Positions 1-10,278 are shown, counted from the first letter of the stretch. The stretch: 64,000 bases of DNA from Cliona cf. orientalis (GCA_963930775.1 OZ005695.1:7440001-7504000); one strand, 5' to 3'. Program-made: numbers and translations. Notes: generated by a model not told the origin, from the letters alone.

Positions 1-71
1 ATTTAGCTGATTCTATAGTAGGCACTGATGTTGAGAAGTCGCTGCCTTGATCGTTCAAGCTTGTTCGGTCT
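1..71 (-). pseudogene. 3' exon of a transmembrane protein, copy 1 (partial)
   Basis: On the minus strand an acceptor at about 72-75 opens an exon reading RPNKLERSRQRLLNISAYYR, which runs off the left edge. The same exon occurs at 27612-27761 and 39252-39410, where it continues into a hydrophobic helix and a stop. No in-frame stop is visible in the part present, but no upstream exon is seen to its right, so it is treated as an orphan duplicate. The match to the other copies extends to about position 137. Confidence 0.5.
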
Positions 72-830
72 CTACAATAGAAAAATTTAACAAGGAATGC
101 ATATCATAATAATACTATCTTCTAAACTGATTAAATACCATGTACCGTAGTTCGAGATGCCAAAGAAATACGGTGAGATCATTATTCTCCTGCCATAACT
201 CTAACAAATTTGCTATAATTATTATGGAAGCCGAGAAGGGCAATTTCGTTCGATTCCACAACCCGCAACCCGTATCCCGCACCTTGCGGGATGCGGAGCT
301 CCGCATCCCGCATCCCACAAAATTAACTTTCAAGTGTCCAACTATAACGTATGGCGGATAGCTAGCTGGTTAAATTTATCGATGAGAGCTACGGTTTTGT
401 GCTGGAGCTGCCCGGCAGCTACGAAGGTCTATAAAATAATATTCAAGAGTGCCGTGGCGATTAATGCCTCTCTTGTATTAAGGCCATTCAAAGGGGCGTG
501 GCTAAAAGATCGTGAAAGCATAGCTAACTTTTTCAGTGCTAGAATTTACATGAAAGTGATCGATAATCACTACTAGCTATAGCTATCATCCAGCAGACGG
601 CGTAGCTACTTGAGGTGTCTATAGTCTATGCTTTCTGCCTGGGCCCGAGGTCTGCTTCGATTAATTACGTCATCTGTTTATCGTTGGCGCAGCGCCACGC
701 CCTTGGCTTACTAGATACTAGACTATTACGTAGCTTAGCCTACTTGCTGTCACAGTGTCAGCCCCAAACATGTACAGCCGATGATGTACAGCAATGACTA
801 ATCTGAAGTTTATACTCAGACATACTGTTA
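72..830. other. Non-coding stretch left of the transposon
   Basis: No exon is supported here. About 140-200 resembles 42294-42360, so this is a repeated sequence. Positions 240-318 hold a short GC-rich inverted repeat, described separately. The short open frames have no recognisable protein signature. Confidence 0.5.
272..318. repeat. Short inverted repeat of GCGGGATGC units
   Basis: The words GCGGGATGCGGAGC and GCTCCGCATCCCGCATCCC face each other around 289-318. A related block of the same words lies at 3850-3903. The two therefore flank the DNA transposon at 831-3823 at a distance of a few hundred bases or less. Confidence 0.6.
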
Positions 831-881
831 CTGTCGTTTGCACATCACTTCGAACGTGCGCGGAGCGTGTGCGCGAGCGTT
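831..881 (+). repeat. Left terminal inverted repeat of the DNA transposon
   Basis: It begins CTGTCGTTTGCACATCACTT immediately after TA at 829-830. The outer 27 bases equal the reverse complement of 3797-3823. The inner part is a CG-rich run (GCGCGAGCG) shared with small differences. Confidence 0.9.
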
Positions 882-1003
882 TACGCGTTTGCGTGCTCAA
901 GTTTGGCGCGGGAATAGCTTGAATACTGAGTTTCCGGACGTATCTCAAACTCACCTACACACTCTCTCTCTCGTTTTCTCAGGCTTTAATAATAGTCCTA
1001 CCG

Positions 1004-2617
1004 ATGCTGAGGATGGACACTTGGGAAACACACCATCGTTCGGCGGTTAGCGAGAGTGGAGCATCTAGGAGCTTGATTGGATTAGATCTGACTGATCTTG
1101 ACATTGCTTACATGGGTCGCTTGTATGCAAACGAGGAGTCTGCTACTCTGAGTGCCTCGGGTTTGATGAACTACCAAGATGATCGTGCCAGTGATGATCA
1201 GTTCGATCAGGAAGACGAATATGTAAGTAAAAAAAAAAAATCATGCTGGCTTCTGCTTGTGCCTGTGTGTATGATGCAAATAATATTCGAGTATTTATCT
1301 GACAGTATTATAAATTGGGGTGTATGAGATCATTGATATCTGTGATTAAAGATTAGATGCATGGTTGAATGCACCCCAATTACTGTCAGATAACTATTTT
1401 GTTGGTAGTTGACCTCTGCTCATCATTGGCTTACTTTATGATGATCCAACCCCTTCCCATAGCTGGCAAATTGCCTATAAAAACTTTGGTTGCTAGGCAA
1501 CTACCAACAAGGTATGATGTGTATGTACATGTATGTATGTGTGCATGCACATGTGTGTGTGTGTGTGTGTGTGTATGCGTACACATGTGTATGTAAGCTT
1601 GTGCGTGGACGTGTGTGTTTATGTGTGCGTGCACACGTGTGTATGTGTATGTGTGCACGTGCATGCAGTACATGGTATATACTGCCAACTAGAAAAGGTA
1701 AAGGTAGGGAGTATTGGTGTGTAATTCACTTATGGTTGGTAACCGTGGATATCTGTTTACATTTCTAAACCATGCAAGTTACTATGTGTATGTGTGGCAT
1801 TTTACTACTCGTGCAGGAAGATGTGAACCTTGATGTGAACGTTCAAAAGAAGTGGTCATACACAGTGAAAGTTATTAATCCAAATGGAATGGGCGGAAAG
1901 AAGTTTCTTCCCCTTGACTCTCATGAAACCTTCGATCGTATTCAAGATATCAAGGAGTGTATACTTACTGGTTGCCAAGAATACATTGAAAAGGGCAAGC
2001 AGCTTAATTTTGGCTACATTAAACCAGGTCATGGGAAAAAAGGAAAACAGATAGATCTCGTAAGTGATGATGACTTGCGTGAAATGTACCCAAGATACAA
2101 GAAAGGAACTAACATACTGCTGTGGATGAAACATTCTACTATTACTACGACAAGGAAACGTGCGAGGACACCAGCCGGAGCAAAAGAGTCTGAACGCATT
2201 CATCAATCTGAGCCTGAGAGTTCTACATCTGGGGGTCGTAAAGCTGGTCGATCAAGTTACGATAAACATATTGAAAAAATGACTGTTGTTGATGAGATTT
2301 GTGATGAGCTTTCTGCTAAACATGGTGATAAATACACTCCTGAACAATATCGATGCTGGGCTAATTTGATCCAACTCCAAAAGCACGACTCTTACGACTC
2401 ACCTCCTAAAAAACGCTTCTTTGGAGAGAAGTCTGGAAGCACAGTTCCTACTCAGTCTGTTGGTGCTGGAGTATCCCCTAGCAAGAGGATTACCATGCGT
2501 TCAGAGTGTATGTCCCAGCTAGACAAGTGGCATGGTCTAAAAGAAAGGGGAATCATATCGGAGGAGCAGTACAAAGAAGTACAAGACAAGATTATGTCCG
2601 ATATTCAGAAGGTTTAA
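1004..2617 (+). CDS. Transposon accessory protein (339 aa, two exons)
   Basis: Exon 1 is 1004-1222 and ends at a GTAAGT donor. Exon 2 is 1817-2617 after GTGCAG. The phase is 0 and the joined frame gives 339 residues; an in-frame ATG at 1013 is an alternative start. A strong acceptor-like tract ending near 983 suggests an upstream non-coding exon. The N-terminus is acidic (DDQFDQEDEYEDV). Residues about 80-185 look like a compact alpha/beta, possibly ubiquitin/PB1-like region (KKWSYTVKVINPNG to NILLWMK). A basic patch (TTRKRARTP) follows, then a block with KHGDKYTPEQYRCWANLI and SYDSPPKKRFF. The C-terminal 35 residues (LDKWHGLKERGIISEEQYKE) resemble a SHOCT-like hairpin. Its place inside the inverted repeats makes it element-encoded; a DNA- or transposase-binding role is only inferred. 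Confidence 0.75.
1517..1672. repeat. TG-rich simple repeat in the accessory-gene intron
   Basis: Alternating purine-pyrimidine sequence with a core of TGTGTGTGTGTGTGTGTG near 1552-1573 and interspersed ATG/ACG words. It lies in the intron 1223-1816. It generates several spurious Val/Cys-rich frames on both strands. Confidence 0.85.
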
Positions 2618-2687
2618 GTACAAGCTATGAACTTTGAGGATGATAGTAATAAAAATAATTATTATGACATTGTATAATTATTAAATT

Positions 2688-3686
2688 TTATTCATATCCA
2701 CAATGGTTAATCCAATTTATGCATTGATGACTAGTAACACTCTGAAAAGCACTACTAATAATTGGAGTTGGGTCTGTAATAGTTTGTAGCAAGTCGTCAT
2801 GTCTCTTTAGATAGTACTTGATGTAACTGAAGCATAATTCAATAGGCATATAATCAGGACTGTATGGAGGTAAGAAGACGACAAGCACTCCAGCATCTTG
2901 AAGCTCGTCATGCACTTCCTGAGTGTGATGAACTGAACAATTATCCATTATTACAATGGACTTGCTGCTGATACCGTCAAAAGGATTCATATTTGGTATC
3001 AGACTACCTCTCACGTAATCTAAAAACTTGTCTCCATTCACAGAATCTCGGGTCATTTCATAGGACAACACTCCGTCAGTGGTAATAGCTGCTATAGCAG
3101 ATACTCTTCGGCCTCTGACCAACGACCTTTGGTATACTGGTGCTTCTCCTTGGATGGCATATCCAAATTTTCGAGCATGGTCACGCCGATTAGAGCCAGT
3201 TTCGTCGACAAATACAAACATATCCTTCTTGTACTGAAGAACTTCAGCCATAAAAGCACCTCTATATTCCAAACATTGCTGCTTAGCTACTTGGACAATC
3301 TTTTTTCTTGAATATCCATTGCGATGTAATAACCTGCACACAGTTGATCCAGACACTGAAACGTTGGTAGAATTTTGAATCTGTTGGCATATTTCAGCAA
3401 GATAAAGCCCAGGATTTTCTGATATCAGGCACAAGATATAAAGTTCGTGATATTGGTCAAGCTTTCTAAGGCTATGTCTGGGCACTCCCTTTCGAACAGT
3501 AGCAGAAACATCTCCAGTATCCTTGAACCGTTTGAATATCCTATGAGCGGTTCCCACAGCGATTTGCAAGCGTTCTGCTATCTGCTTGAACGTTAAATCC
3601 ATTCCTAGCCGTTGCCACACAACCCTCCACCCAATATCTGGTGAATAAGCAGTTGTTCTAGCAGGCTCAGCTGATGTGCGATTCAT
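2688..3686 (-). CDS. Tc1/mariner/IS630-family transposase, DD34E
   Basis: A 332-residue uninterrupted frame. Residues about 30-60 form a helix-turn-helix (DLTFKQIAERLQIAVGTAHR). A second winged-helix-like segment follows at about 80-125 (PGLYLAEICQQI to STVCRLLHRNGYS). The DDE_3-type catalytic core shows D161 in FVDETGSNRRD, D248 in IVIMDNCSVHH and E283 in PPYSPDYMPIE. There are 34 residues between the second Asp and the Glu, which is the DD34E spacing of Tc1/IS630 enzymes. The family cuts and pastes DNA at TA dinucleotides, which matches the flanking TA. All three catalytic residues are present and no frameshift is seen. It converges tail to tail on the accessory gene with about 70 bp between stops. 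Confidence 0.92.
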   Translation of the reverse strand: MNRTSAEPARTTAYSPDIGWRVVWQRLGMDLTFKQIAERLQIAVGTAHRIFKRFKDTGDVSATVRKGVPRHSLRKLDQYHELYILCLISENPGLYLAEICQQIQNSTNVSVSGSTVCRLLHRNGYSRKKIVQVAKQQCLEYRGAFMAEVLQYKKDMFVFVDETGSNRRDHARKFGYAIQGEAPVYQRSLVRGRRVSAIAAITTDGVLSYEMTRDSVNGDKFLDYVRGSLIPNMNPFDGISSKSIVIMDNCSVHHTQEVHDELQDAGVLVVFLPPYSPDYMPIELCFSYIKYYLKRHDDLLQTITDPTPIISSAFQSVTSHQCINWINHCGYE

Positions 3687-3772
3687 TTCGATTTGAATTT
3701 CCCTCCAGATAATTCACGTTTCGCGCACGCGCGTTATTATCTGGTACACGCACGCGTACGCGGATGTACGCA

Positions 3773-3823
3773 CTACGCTCGCGCACGCGCACGCGGACGT
3801 TCGAAGTGATGTGCAAACGACAG
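3773..3823 (-). repeat. Right terminal inverted repeat of the DNA transposon
   Basis: It is the reverse complement of the left end and ends ...GTGCAAACGACAG, followed by TA at 3824-3825. Internal to it, 3716-3772 continues as CG-rich alternating sequence without a clear counterpart on the left. Confidence 0.9.
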
Positions 3824-3841
3824 TACACTAGTAGCTAGCTC

Positions 3842-3903
3842 AAGCTTGAGTGCGGGATGCGGGATGCGGGATGCGGGCTCTGCATCCCGCATCCCGCATC
3901 CCC
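3842..3903. repeat. GCGGGATGC tandem facing its own inverse
   Basis: Three to four direct copies of GCGGGATGCGG followed by the inverse GCATCCCGCATCCC form a GC-rich hairpin about 20 bp right of the transposon end. It is related to 272-318. Confidence 0.7.
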
Positions 3904-4064
3904 TTTTCTATATATCCTGCCACCACCACAATCACCATTATCGTTAATGTAATTTGCTATTATTGTAGCCGCACTAAATAACTCTATTACTAATTTATTA
4001 TCATACATAGTCACCCTTATCCTGAGTTTCTTTTGGCTACATTGGCTATTGAACCAGTATGGGA

Positions 4065-4588
4065 TCAGATCAGTGACACATGACAACAGACGTACATAAA
4101 ATTAGGCCTCATAATATTTATTAAGTCACTCCCTGTGACAAGCAAATACATGTACCTTGCAATGTGATAGAGCTGTGACTGTGGTGCTGCATTTGACTTG
4201 GCAATGAACTCAACCCTTTCCTCTTCTGCCGGACCTGCGATCCCAGCCATGTTACCTGCCACTGATTTCTTTGATATCACCATCTTCCACCATCGAGCTA
4301 GCAGTGCAGAGTAATCACACCGAACAATACACATGCAGCTCTTCTGGACTAAGTTGTTGTTCAAGATCTACACTAGATTTCTCTTCAAAAATACAGTCAG
4401 TGAGCCCTCCACGATCACATGACAAGGCCAGATCATGTTTGAGTCTTTTTGCTTGGGGAGGTGACCCAGAGGAGGATGTGGTGGCAGAGAGTGAGCTCGA
4501 CTCAGATGGTATTAATACATTATCCGAGTTGTCAACCCTGGGTCTAGTTTCAGGAGCATGAAGAGGAGGCCATGTATCGAGATATTCC
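4065..4588 (-). pseudogene. Unrecognised gene, copy A (disrupted)
   Basis: Minus-strand sequence homologous to 29034-29513. Shared words include YLDTWPP, LIPSESSSLSATTSS, QAKRLKHDLALSCDRGGLTD and PAEEERVEFIAKSNAAPQ. After EELH, copy A has four extra bases that shift the frame and end it (EELHVYCSV), while the rest continues in another frame. It also lacks four codons present in copy B (SVSADA region). Its 5' end is cut by the 8.8-kb insertion, only a few codons after the probable start inferred from copy B. Serine-rich, with a basic patch QAKRLKHD. I do not recognise the family. Confidence 0.7.
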
Positions 4589-4628
4589 GGTAGTGAGCTC
4601 ATGTAAGTTGTATCTAGAAAGTGAAAGT
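4589..4628 (+). repeat. Left terminal inverted repeat of the 8.8-kb insertion
   Basis: Forty bases starting GGTAGTGAGCTCATGTAAGT and ending CTAGAAAGTGAAAGT, equal to the reverse complement of 13324-13363. Confidence 0.9.
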
Positions 4629-4694
4629 AATGATATTCACAGTATATTACTGTAACATTACATACTATACAACATATACTGCTCAATTTTAATT

Positions 4695-6692
4695 ATATTC
4701 TCTCCATATCTTATGCATTCCCTGTATCTTGTGCATTCTTTGTATCTTGTGCATTCTCTATATCTCATGCATTCCGTGTCTTGTGCATTCTCCGTGTCTT
4801 CTGCATTCCCAGTATCTTGTGCATTCTCCGTGTCTTGTGCATTCACTGTGCCTTGTGCATTCTCCGTGTCTTGAGCATTCCCTGTATCTTGTGCATTCTC
4901 CGTATCATGTGCATTTCTCTGTATCTTACGTATTTTCCGTATCTTCTGTATTTCCAGTATCTTGTGCATTCTCCGGGTCTTTTGTATTCTCTGTATCTTG
5001 TGCATTCTCTGTGTCTTGTGCGTTCTCTGTATCTTCTGTATTCTCTGTGTCTTGTGCATTCTCTGTATCTTGCGCATTCTTTATATCTCGTGCATTCTCC
5101 GTGTCTCATGCATTCTCTATATCTTGTGCATTCTCTGTGTCTTGTGCATTCTCTGTGTCTTGTGCATTCTCTGTATCTTGTGTACTCTCTGTGTCTTGTG
5201 CATTCTCTGTGTCTAGTGCATTCTCCGTGTCTTGTGTATTCTCTGTATCTTGTGCATCTCCGTATCTTGTGCAGTCTCTGGGTCTTGTGTATTCCCTGTA
5301 TCTTGTGTATTCTCTGTGTCTTGTGCATTCTCCGTGTCTTGTGCATTCTCCGTGTCCTGTGCATTCTCCATATCCTATGCATTCTCTGGGTCTTGTGTAT
5401 TCTCTGTATCTTGTGTATTCTCTGTGTCTTGTGCATTCTCCGTGTCTTGTGTATTCTCCGTATCTTGTGCATTCTCTGTGTCCTATGCATTCTACATATC
5501 TTGTGCATTCTCTGTGTCTTGTGCATTCTCTGTATATATCTTGTGTATTCCCTGTATCTTGTGTACTCTCTGTGTCTTGTGCATTCTCTGTGTCTAGTGC
5601 ATTCTCCGTGTCTTGTGTATTCTCTGTATCTTGTGCATCTCTGTATCTTGTGCAGTCTCTGGGTCTTGTGTGTTCCCTGTATCTTGTGTATTCTCTGTGT
5701 CTTATGCATTCTCCGTGTCCTGTGCATTCTCCATATCCTGTGCATTCTCTGGGTCTTGTGTATTCTCTGTATCTTGTGTATTCTCTGTGTCTTGTGCATT
5801 CTCTGTGTCTTGTGCATTCTCCGTGTCTTGTGTATTCTCCGTATCTTGTGCATTCTCTGTGTCCTATGCATTCTACATATCTTGTGCATTCTCTGTGTCT
5901 TGTGCATTCTCTGTATATATCTTGTGTATTCCCTGTATCTTGTGTACTCTCTGTGTCTTGTGCATTCTCTGTGTCTAGTGCATTCTCCATGTCTTGTGTA
6001 TTCTCTGTATCTTGTGCATCTCTGTATCTTGTGCAGTCTCTGGGTCTTGTGTGTTCCCTGTATCTTGTGTATTCTCTGTGTCTTATGCATTCTCCGTGTC
6101 CTGTGCATTCTCCATATCCTGTGCATTCTCTGGGTCTTGTGTATTCTCTGTATCTTGTGTATTCTCTGTGTCTTGTGCATTCTCTGTGTCTTGTGCATTC
6201 TCTGTATCTTGTGTATTCTCCGTATCTTGTGCATTCTCTGTGTCCTGTTCATTCTACATATCTTGTGCATTCTTTGGGTCTTGTGTATTCTCTGTATCTT
6301 GTGCATTCCCCGTATCTTGTGCATTCTCTGGGTCTTGTGTATTCCCTGTATCTTGTGTATTCTCTGTGTCTTGTGCATTCTCCGTGTCTTGTGTATTCTC
6401 CGTGTCTTGTGCATTCTCCAGGTCTTGTGCATTCTTCGTATCTCGTACATTCTCCGTGTCTCGTGCATTCTCTGTATCTTGTTCATTCTCCGTGTCTTCT
6501 ACATTCCCAGTATCTTGTGCATTCTCTATGTTTTCTGCATTCCCTGTATCTTGTGCATTCACTGTGTCTTGTGCATTCACTGTGTCTTGTGCATTCCCAG
6601 TATCTAAGACTTGTGCATTCTCTGTAGCTATCTTGTGCATTCTCTGTGTCTTGTACATTTTCTGTATCTTGTGCATTCTTCGTGTTTTGTGC
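4695..6692. repeat. 18-bp minisatellite array, left arm
   Basis: Roughly 110 units of CTTGTGCATTCTCYGTRT in near-perfect 18-bp register. Eighteen is a multiple of three, so all frames on both strands stay open for hundreds of codons. These are repeat artefacts (Cys/Ile/Leu/Val- or Arg/Gln/His-rich) rather than genes. Between about 5235 and 6250 a higher-order unit of 381 bp is repeated nearly three times, marked by a shortened CTTGTGCATCTCYGTAT unit and TTGTGCAGTCTCTGGGTC. Confidence 0.95.
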
Positions 6693-7073
6693 AGGCCTTA
6701 CTACTGTCCTTTGCGGGGGGAGGGGTGGCGTGGAAAAGAAAGGGAAAGAGAGAAATCGATAAAGCTAGCTACTTTGGTAGCAGAAGTAGTGAGAGTCATC
6801 CATCTCTCTAAGTGATGAAATGTGCATAATTAACACCAATGCCACACCCCTTACAGTGCAAATGAGACAAGCACCCTTATGGTGCACTATCAGCCCCCCT
6901 TCATAATGTGATAGGGTGTTACAGCAGCGCTTTACTAATGAAAATACAAAGGTGGGATGCTATCATAGCATCCTAACAGTGTAAGGATGTATAGTGGATG
7001 TGATTATCCCTATAAATCTTGTTTGCATAATATTGTTATACCTGAAGTGACATCGTTCTGAGTTGCTCTGCAT
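6693..7073. other. Interior of the 8.8-kb insertion, no gene seen
   Basis: Begins with a G-rich tract (GCGGGGGGAGGGGTGGCG, 6712-6729), then unremarkable AT-rich sequence. No frame with protein character is found. Confidence 0.5.
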
Positions 7074-7077
7074 GAAT

Positions 7078-7212
7078 AAACGAAGATTCTTTTCGGATAA
7101 CTTAACTGTTCGGTAAAACTTGCCGACGTTTCGACTAGATGCTGTAGTCATCCAAACGTCGGCAAATTTTACCGAACAGTTAAGTTGTCCGAAAAGAATC
7201 TTCGTTAAATTA
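7078..7212. repeat. Long hairpin (inverted repeat, about 55-bp arms)
   Basis: The left arm (7079-7131, AACGAAGATTCTTTTCGGAT onwards) is answered by the right arm (7155-7208, ending CCGAAAAGAATCTTCGTT) across a loop of about 23 bp. Only a few mismatches separate the arms. TTGTTATACC occurs on both sides (about 7034 and 7219). Confidence 0.85.
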
Positions 7213-7284
7213 TTCATTGTTATACCTTTTGACCCTGCATGCCCTACTTTAGTCGTCCTTCAATTTTTATTATTATTATACATG

Positions 7285-7395
7285 CCATGGAGAATGCACA
7301 AAATGCACAAGACACAGAGAATGCATGGGGCTTTTCCATTAATAAAGGATACACCCCCACGGAAGACCAATAATTATTTCCTGACGGTATAAGCT
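7285..7395. repeat. Inner inverted segment of the 8.8-kb element, left
   Basis: A few minisatellite units in the orientation of the right array (GACACAGAGAATGCAT). A block with TCCATTAATAAAGGATACAC and CCCCACGGAA follows. It faces a related inverted block at 11520-11600, so the fold-back symmetry extends beyond the arrays. Confidence 0.6.
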
Positions 7396-7611
7396 ATAAA
7401 ATTTTAATTACTTTCTTGATGGATATTTAGCCACTTTATATTAATTCTTGATGGTCAGCTAATGCAATTTTAATGATTCCAAACGGTGTTGTTAATAGTT
7501 GGAGGTGTAATTAATTGACAGGATATCACTAGCTAGAAAATGTTTTTCTTTACATGAGCTACATGTGATATTGTGCAGTTAATTGTCTAATTAATGCTAT
7601 CATGTGATGCA

Positions 7612-7947
7612 CAGTGGAGTAGGAAGCAATTGTACATTGGGGGGGGGGGGGGGGCCCAAGGTACTCGGTCATGCGCGATGCAGGGACGTAAATTAGTCAT
7701 AGCGGCTAGTTTCTAAAAGCCTACCTTTTTTAACACATGTTACTGACATTAATCAGTATGCTAAAAATTAGACATTCGAGACCTTATCCTACTAATAAGC
7801 TAAGACTTTCTGGTCTTCTATCCTTGCTAAGTATAATTAGCTATCCACCCTTTTATTGGAGGGGCCAGCCCCCCCCCCCCTTCTACAGGTAAGGGGGGGC
7901 CACTGGCCCTCCCCCCCCCCCCCCCCCCCCCGGTTCCTACTCCACTG
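7612..7947. mobile_element. MITE with poly-G/poly-C interior
   Basis: The ends CAGTGGAGTAGGAA and TTCCTACTCCACTG are inverted. ATGCA flanks both sides (7607-7611 and 7948-7952), giving a 5-bp target duplication. The interior holds homopolymer G and C runs next to each end (about 7646-7662, 7870-7880, 7907-7932). No coding capacity. Confidence 0.8.
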
Positions 7948-8195
7948 ATGCATATATGGCAACTTAACACCCGGTTTTGGGGGGGGGGGGGGTGAGGGAG
8001 AGAACTATTATAGAGAGACTCCTAGAAGTTATAGGAAACCAATTAGCTCACTTTAATTAACATGACATTGGATTCAACAATCCCATGGCCACACCCCTAG
8101 CTCATTACGACTATATTTATTTCCCTCTTGTAAGTCTATTATTCCTTGTCATGTTTCCAGGCCATGCATGGGCCACTTAACAACTTATCCTAGGG
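7948..8195. other. Non-coding, with a further G run
   Basis: A run of about 16 G at 7977-7992 is followed by AT-rich sequence. No gene is seen. Confidence 0.4.
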
Positions 8196-8265
8196 TAGCC
8201 TCGTCCCCAGGCTCCCTGATGCATGCAACATTGAATAGCTGGGAATATAGGGCCTGGAAATGAGG
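8196..8265. repeat. Short inverted repeat, TAGCCTCGT family
   Basis: TAGCCTCGTCCCCAGGC at the left and GGCCTGGAAATGAGGTA at the right. Related copies are at 10279-10388 and 11128-11200, so this is a dispersed MITE-like family. Confidence 0.6.
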
Positions 8266-8299
8266 TATATATATATCCTAGGGGAAATATACTACAATA

Positions 8300-9290
8300 T
8301 CTATGTCTTAAGGGGCTATCAAAGAATTAATATGGGCACGTAATGAGGGGAATAAGCCTACATAAAGAACTAAAGTGGGCAGCTCGAAGTGTAATTATGG
8401 GTATGTGATTGGGGTATGTAGGAGGGTTGAGATGAAGTGATTAGTTTATGTAGAGATGAAATGGGTAACATGATGGGAGTATGCAGTGATCAGTACTGTG
8501 CACATGGGTTTGTAATTTGGGGAATGAGATGAATTTTTGTATGAGAGGGATGTGAGAGATGAAATGATCAGGACATTTGATAAAATGATTAGGGTATAAT
8601 AATATTATTGTGTAAGAGAAGTGAAGTAATAGGGCAGTATACTACTGTAGCATGTAGCCTTGTCTCGAGGCTCCTCCCTAACTTTTGAGGCTAACACACA
8701 TGCAGTGAGATGGGCATTTTGTATGAGAGATGAGTGGGGATATTATATTATGAGAGATGAAGTAATTAGGGCATATGTGATTAGGGTATATAATATGTAT
8801 GGGAAATGAAGTAATAGGGCAGTACACACACACTGAGATGGGTATGTGTATGAGAAGTGTGAGTGGTTGCATGGGATATGAGCTTAAGACATGAAATGAT
8901 TAGGATATGTGTGTGCATACCAGTGCTTGTGACTGGGGTATGTGCATGATATTGTGAAGTGATATAAGGCAGCACATGATAGTATATGACACACATGCAG
9001 TGAGATGGGTATGTGCATGAGAAATGTGAGTATGTGTTTAGTAGGACATGAAATGATTATAGGATATGTGCATGTGTATGTGCATACCAGTGCTTGTGAT
9101 TGGGGTACATTGTAAAGTGAATGAGAGATAAAGTGACTTGGATTGGAATATGTGAGAGGTGATATGATTAGAGTATGCATGATTAGGGTATTGATTAGGG
9201 TATGCACGCTTAGGTGGCTATACCATGGCTCTAGAGAGCCTAGTACTGAAATCAGCTTGTGTACACAGACACCCACAAGTATGTCTGGTG
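8300..9290. repeat. Degenerate AT/G-rich tandem-like region
   Basis: Words such as GATGAAATGATTAGGGTAT, TGTGCATGAGA and GAGATGGGTATGTG recur loosely every 100-150 bp. On the minus strand this yields His/Ile/Thr/Tyr-rich frames (8678-9312) with no conserved pattern, which I do not regard as coding. Confidence 0.55.
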
Positions 9291-10278
9291 CCCTCACCAC
9301 TACTACTGCCACCTAGGTGGTGATGGTAGATGTGTTACCACAGTTATGAAAGTGCCTGCAACTTGCCTGGGCATGTTCAGATCTCTGCACAACACACCAC
9401 AAAACAGCAGGACACACTCATGCTTGCTCTCAGATTAACTCTTGCTTGAAATTTGATTCCCACCATGATCTTGCTCATCCATACAAGAGACAATTTATAG
9501 CCCTATGGTCCTCTATACATGTGTGCCCAACTGTCACTGATGACTTACATTCCACTAGTTTGAATATGAGAATAGCATGCTAAGTTAGCCAAGAGCGCAT
9601 ATTAAGAACTATGCGCTCTTGGTTAGGTATAATGTTGTAGAGAGCTACTTTCAGGGGCATGCATGAACCTATAGCTAGTACATGCATGTAGGTGTATACT
9701 ATAACATGTAACAGGTATAAATGCATGTACCATGCGTATACATTTTTATGCTTAGTGTGGTACTAGGTTGTTTCTACAAACATTATTGCAAACCATTTGT
9801 AGCAGCATGGTGGGCCAGTCTGACCTTCAGGACATACTACTGGGATGATGTATATGCATGCATGAGCTATTAGTAACTGGAAAAGGTAGGGGCGTATATA
9901 CTACTTTCTTAATGAGAGCTCAGCTAGGGATCTAAGCCTTGTCCAATTAATACACAGTGCTGTCATACAAATTAAGGTAAAATAGTGGTATGGGGAAAAC
10001 TTCCTTTAATAGTACCAAAAATGTTTAGCAATGACACTGATCTGTGAGTATCAATGTACCACACCAAGTCTGATCTGTTGTTGATATTAAATAATTTTCC
10101 TATAGGTTTGTGCTGTGGTTGGCAACCTTTTTCCAACCACAAGCATGCACAGAAAATTACTAGGACCACTGGCATCATTAAAAATAGTTTCCATAGCAAA
10201 TTAACAAAGGTCTATTTTGCAATGTTGGGCATCAGTTGTTCATATGAAATGATTATCCAATTAAAGCCATGCAAGGGT
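9291..10278. other. Non-coding centre of the 8.8-kb element
   Basis: One short hairpin is seen (AAGAGCGCAT facing ATGCGCTCTT, about 9590-9620). Otherwise AT-rich sequence with no supported gene. Confidence 0.4.

Larger units (their letters stand above)
831..3823. mobile_element. Two-gene Tc1/mariner (IS630)-type DNA transposon
   Basis: The ends are inverted repeats of about 51 bp starting CTGTCGTTTGCACATCACTT, at 831-881 and 3773-3823. The first 27 bases match perfectly and the rest is GC-rich with a few mismatches. Each end is flanked by TA (829-830 and 3824-3825), the target duplication expected of this superfamily. Inside are two convergent genes: a plus-strand two-exon gene (1004-2617) and a minus-strand DD34E transposase (about 2688-3686). 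Both frames are open, so the element looks recently active. A second gene is unusual for Tc1/mariner elements, which normally carry only the transposase. Confidence 0.9.

Noticed and set aside
1369..1768. Val/Cys-rich frames over the TG run
   Set aside because: Dinucleotide repeat inside the intron between two well-defined exons of the accessory gene.
4729..6627. Very long open frames on both strands (up to 632 codons)
   Set aside because: Products of the in-frame 18-bp minisatellite. All frames are open together and no start, splice or domain evidence supports coding.
8678..9312. His/Ile/Thr-rich minus-strand frames
   Set aside because: Low-complexity AT/G-rich tract with no conserved motif and no splice context.
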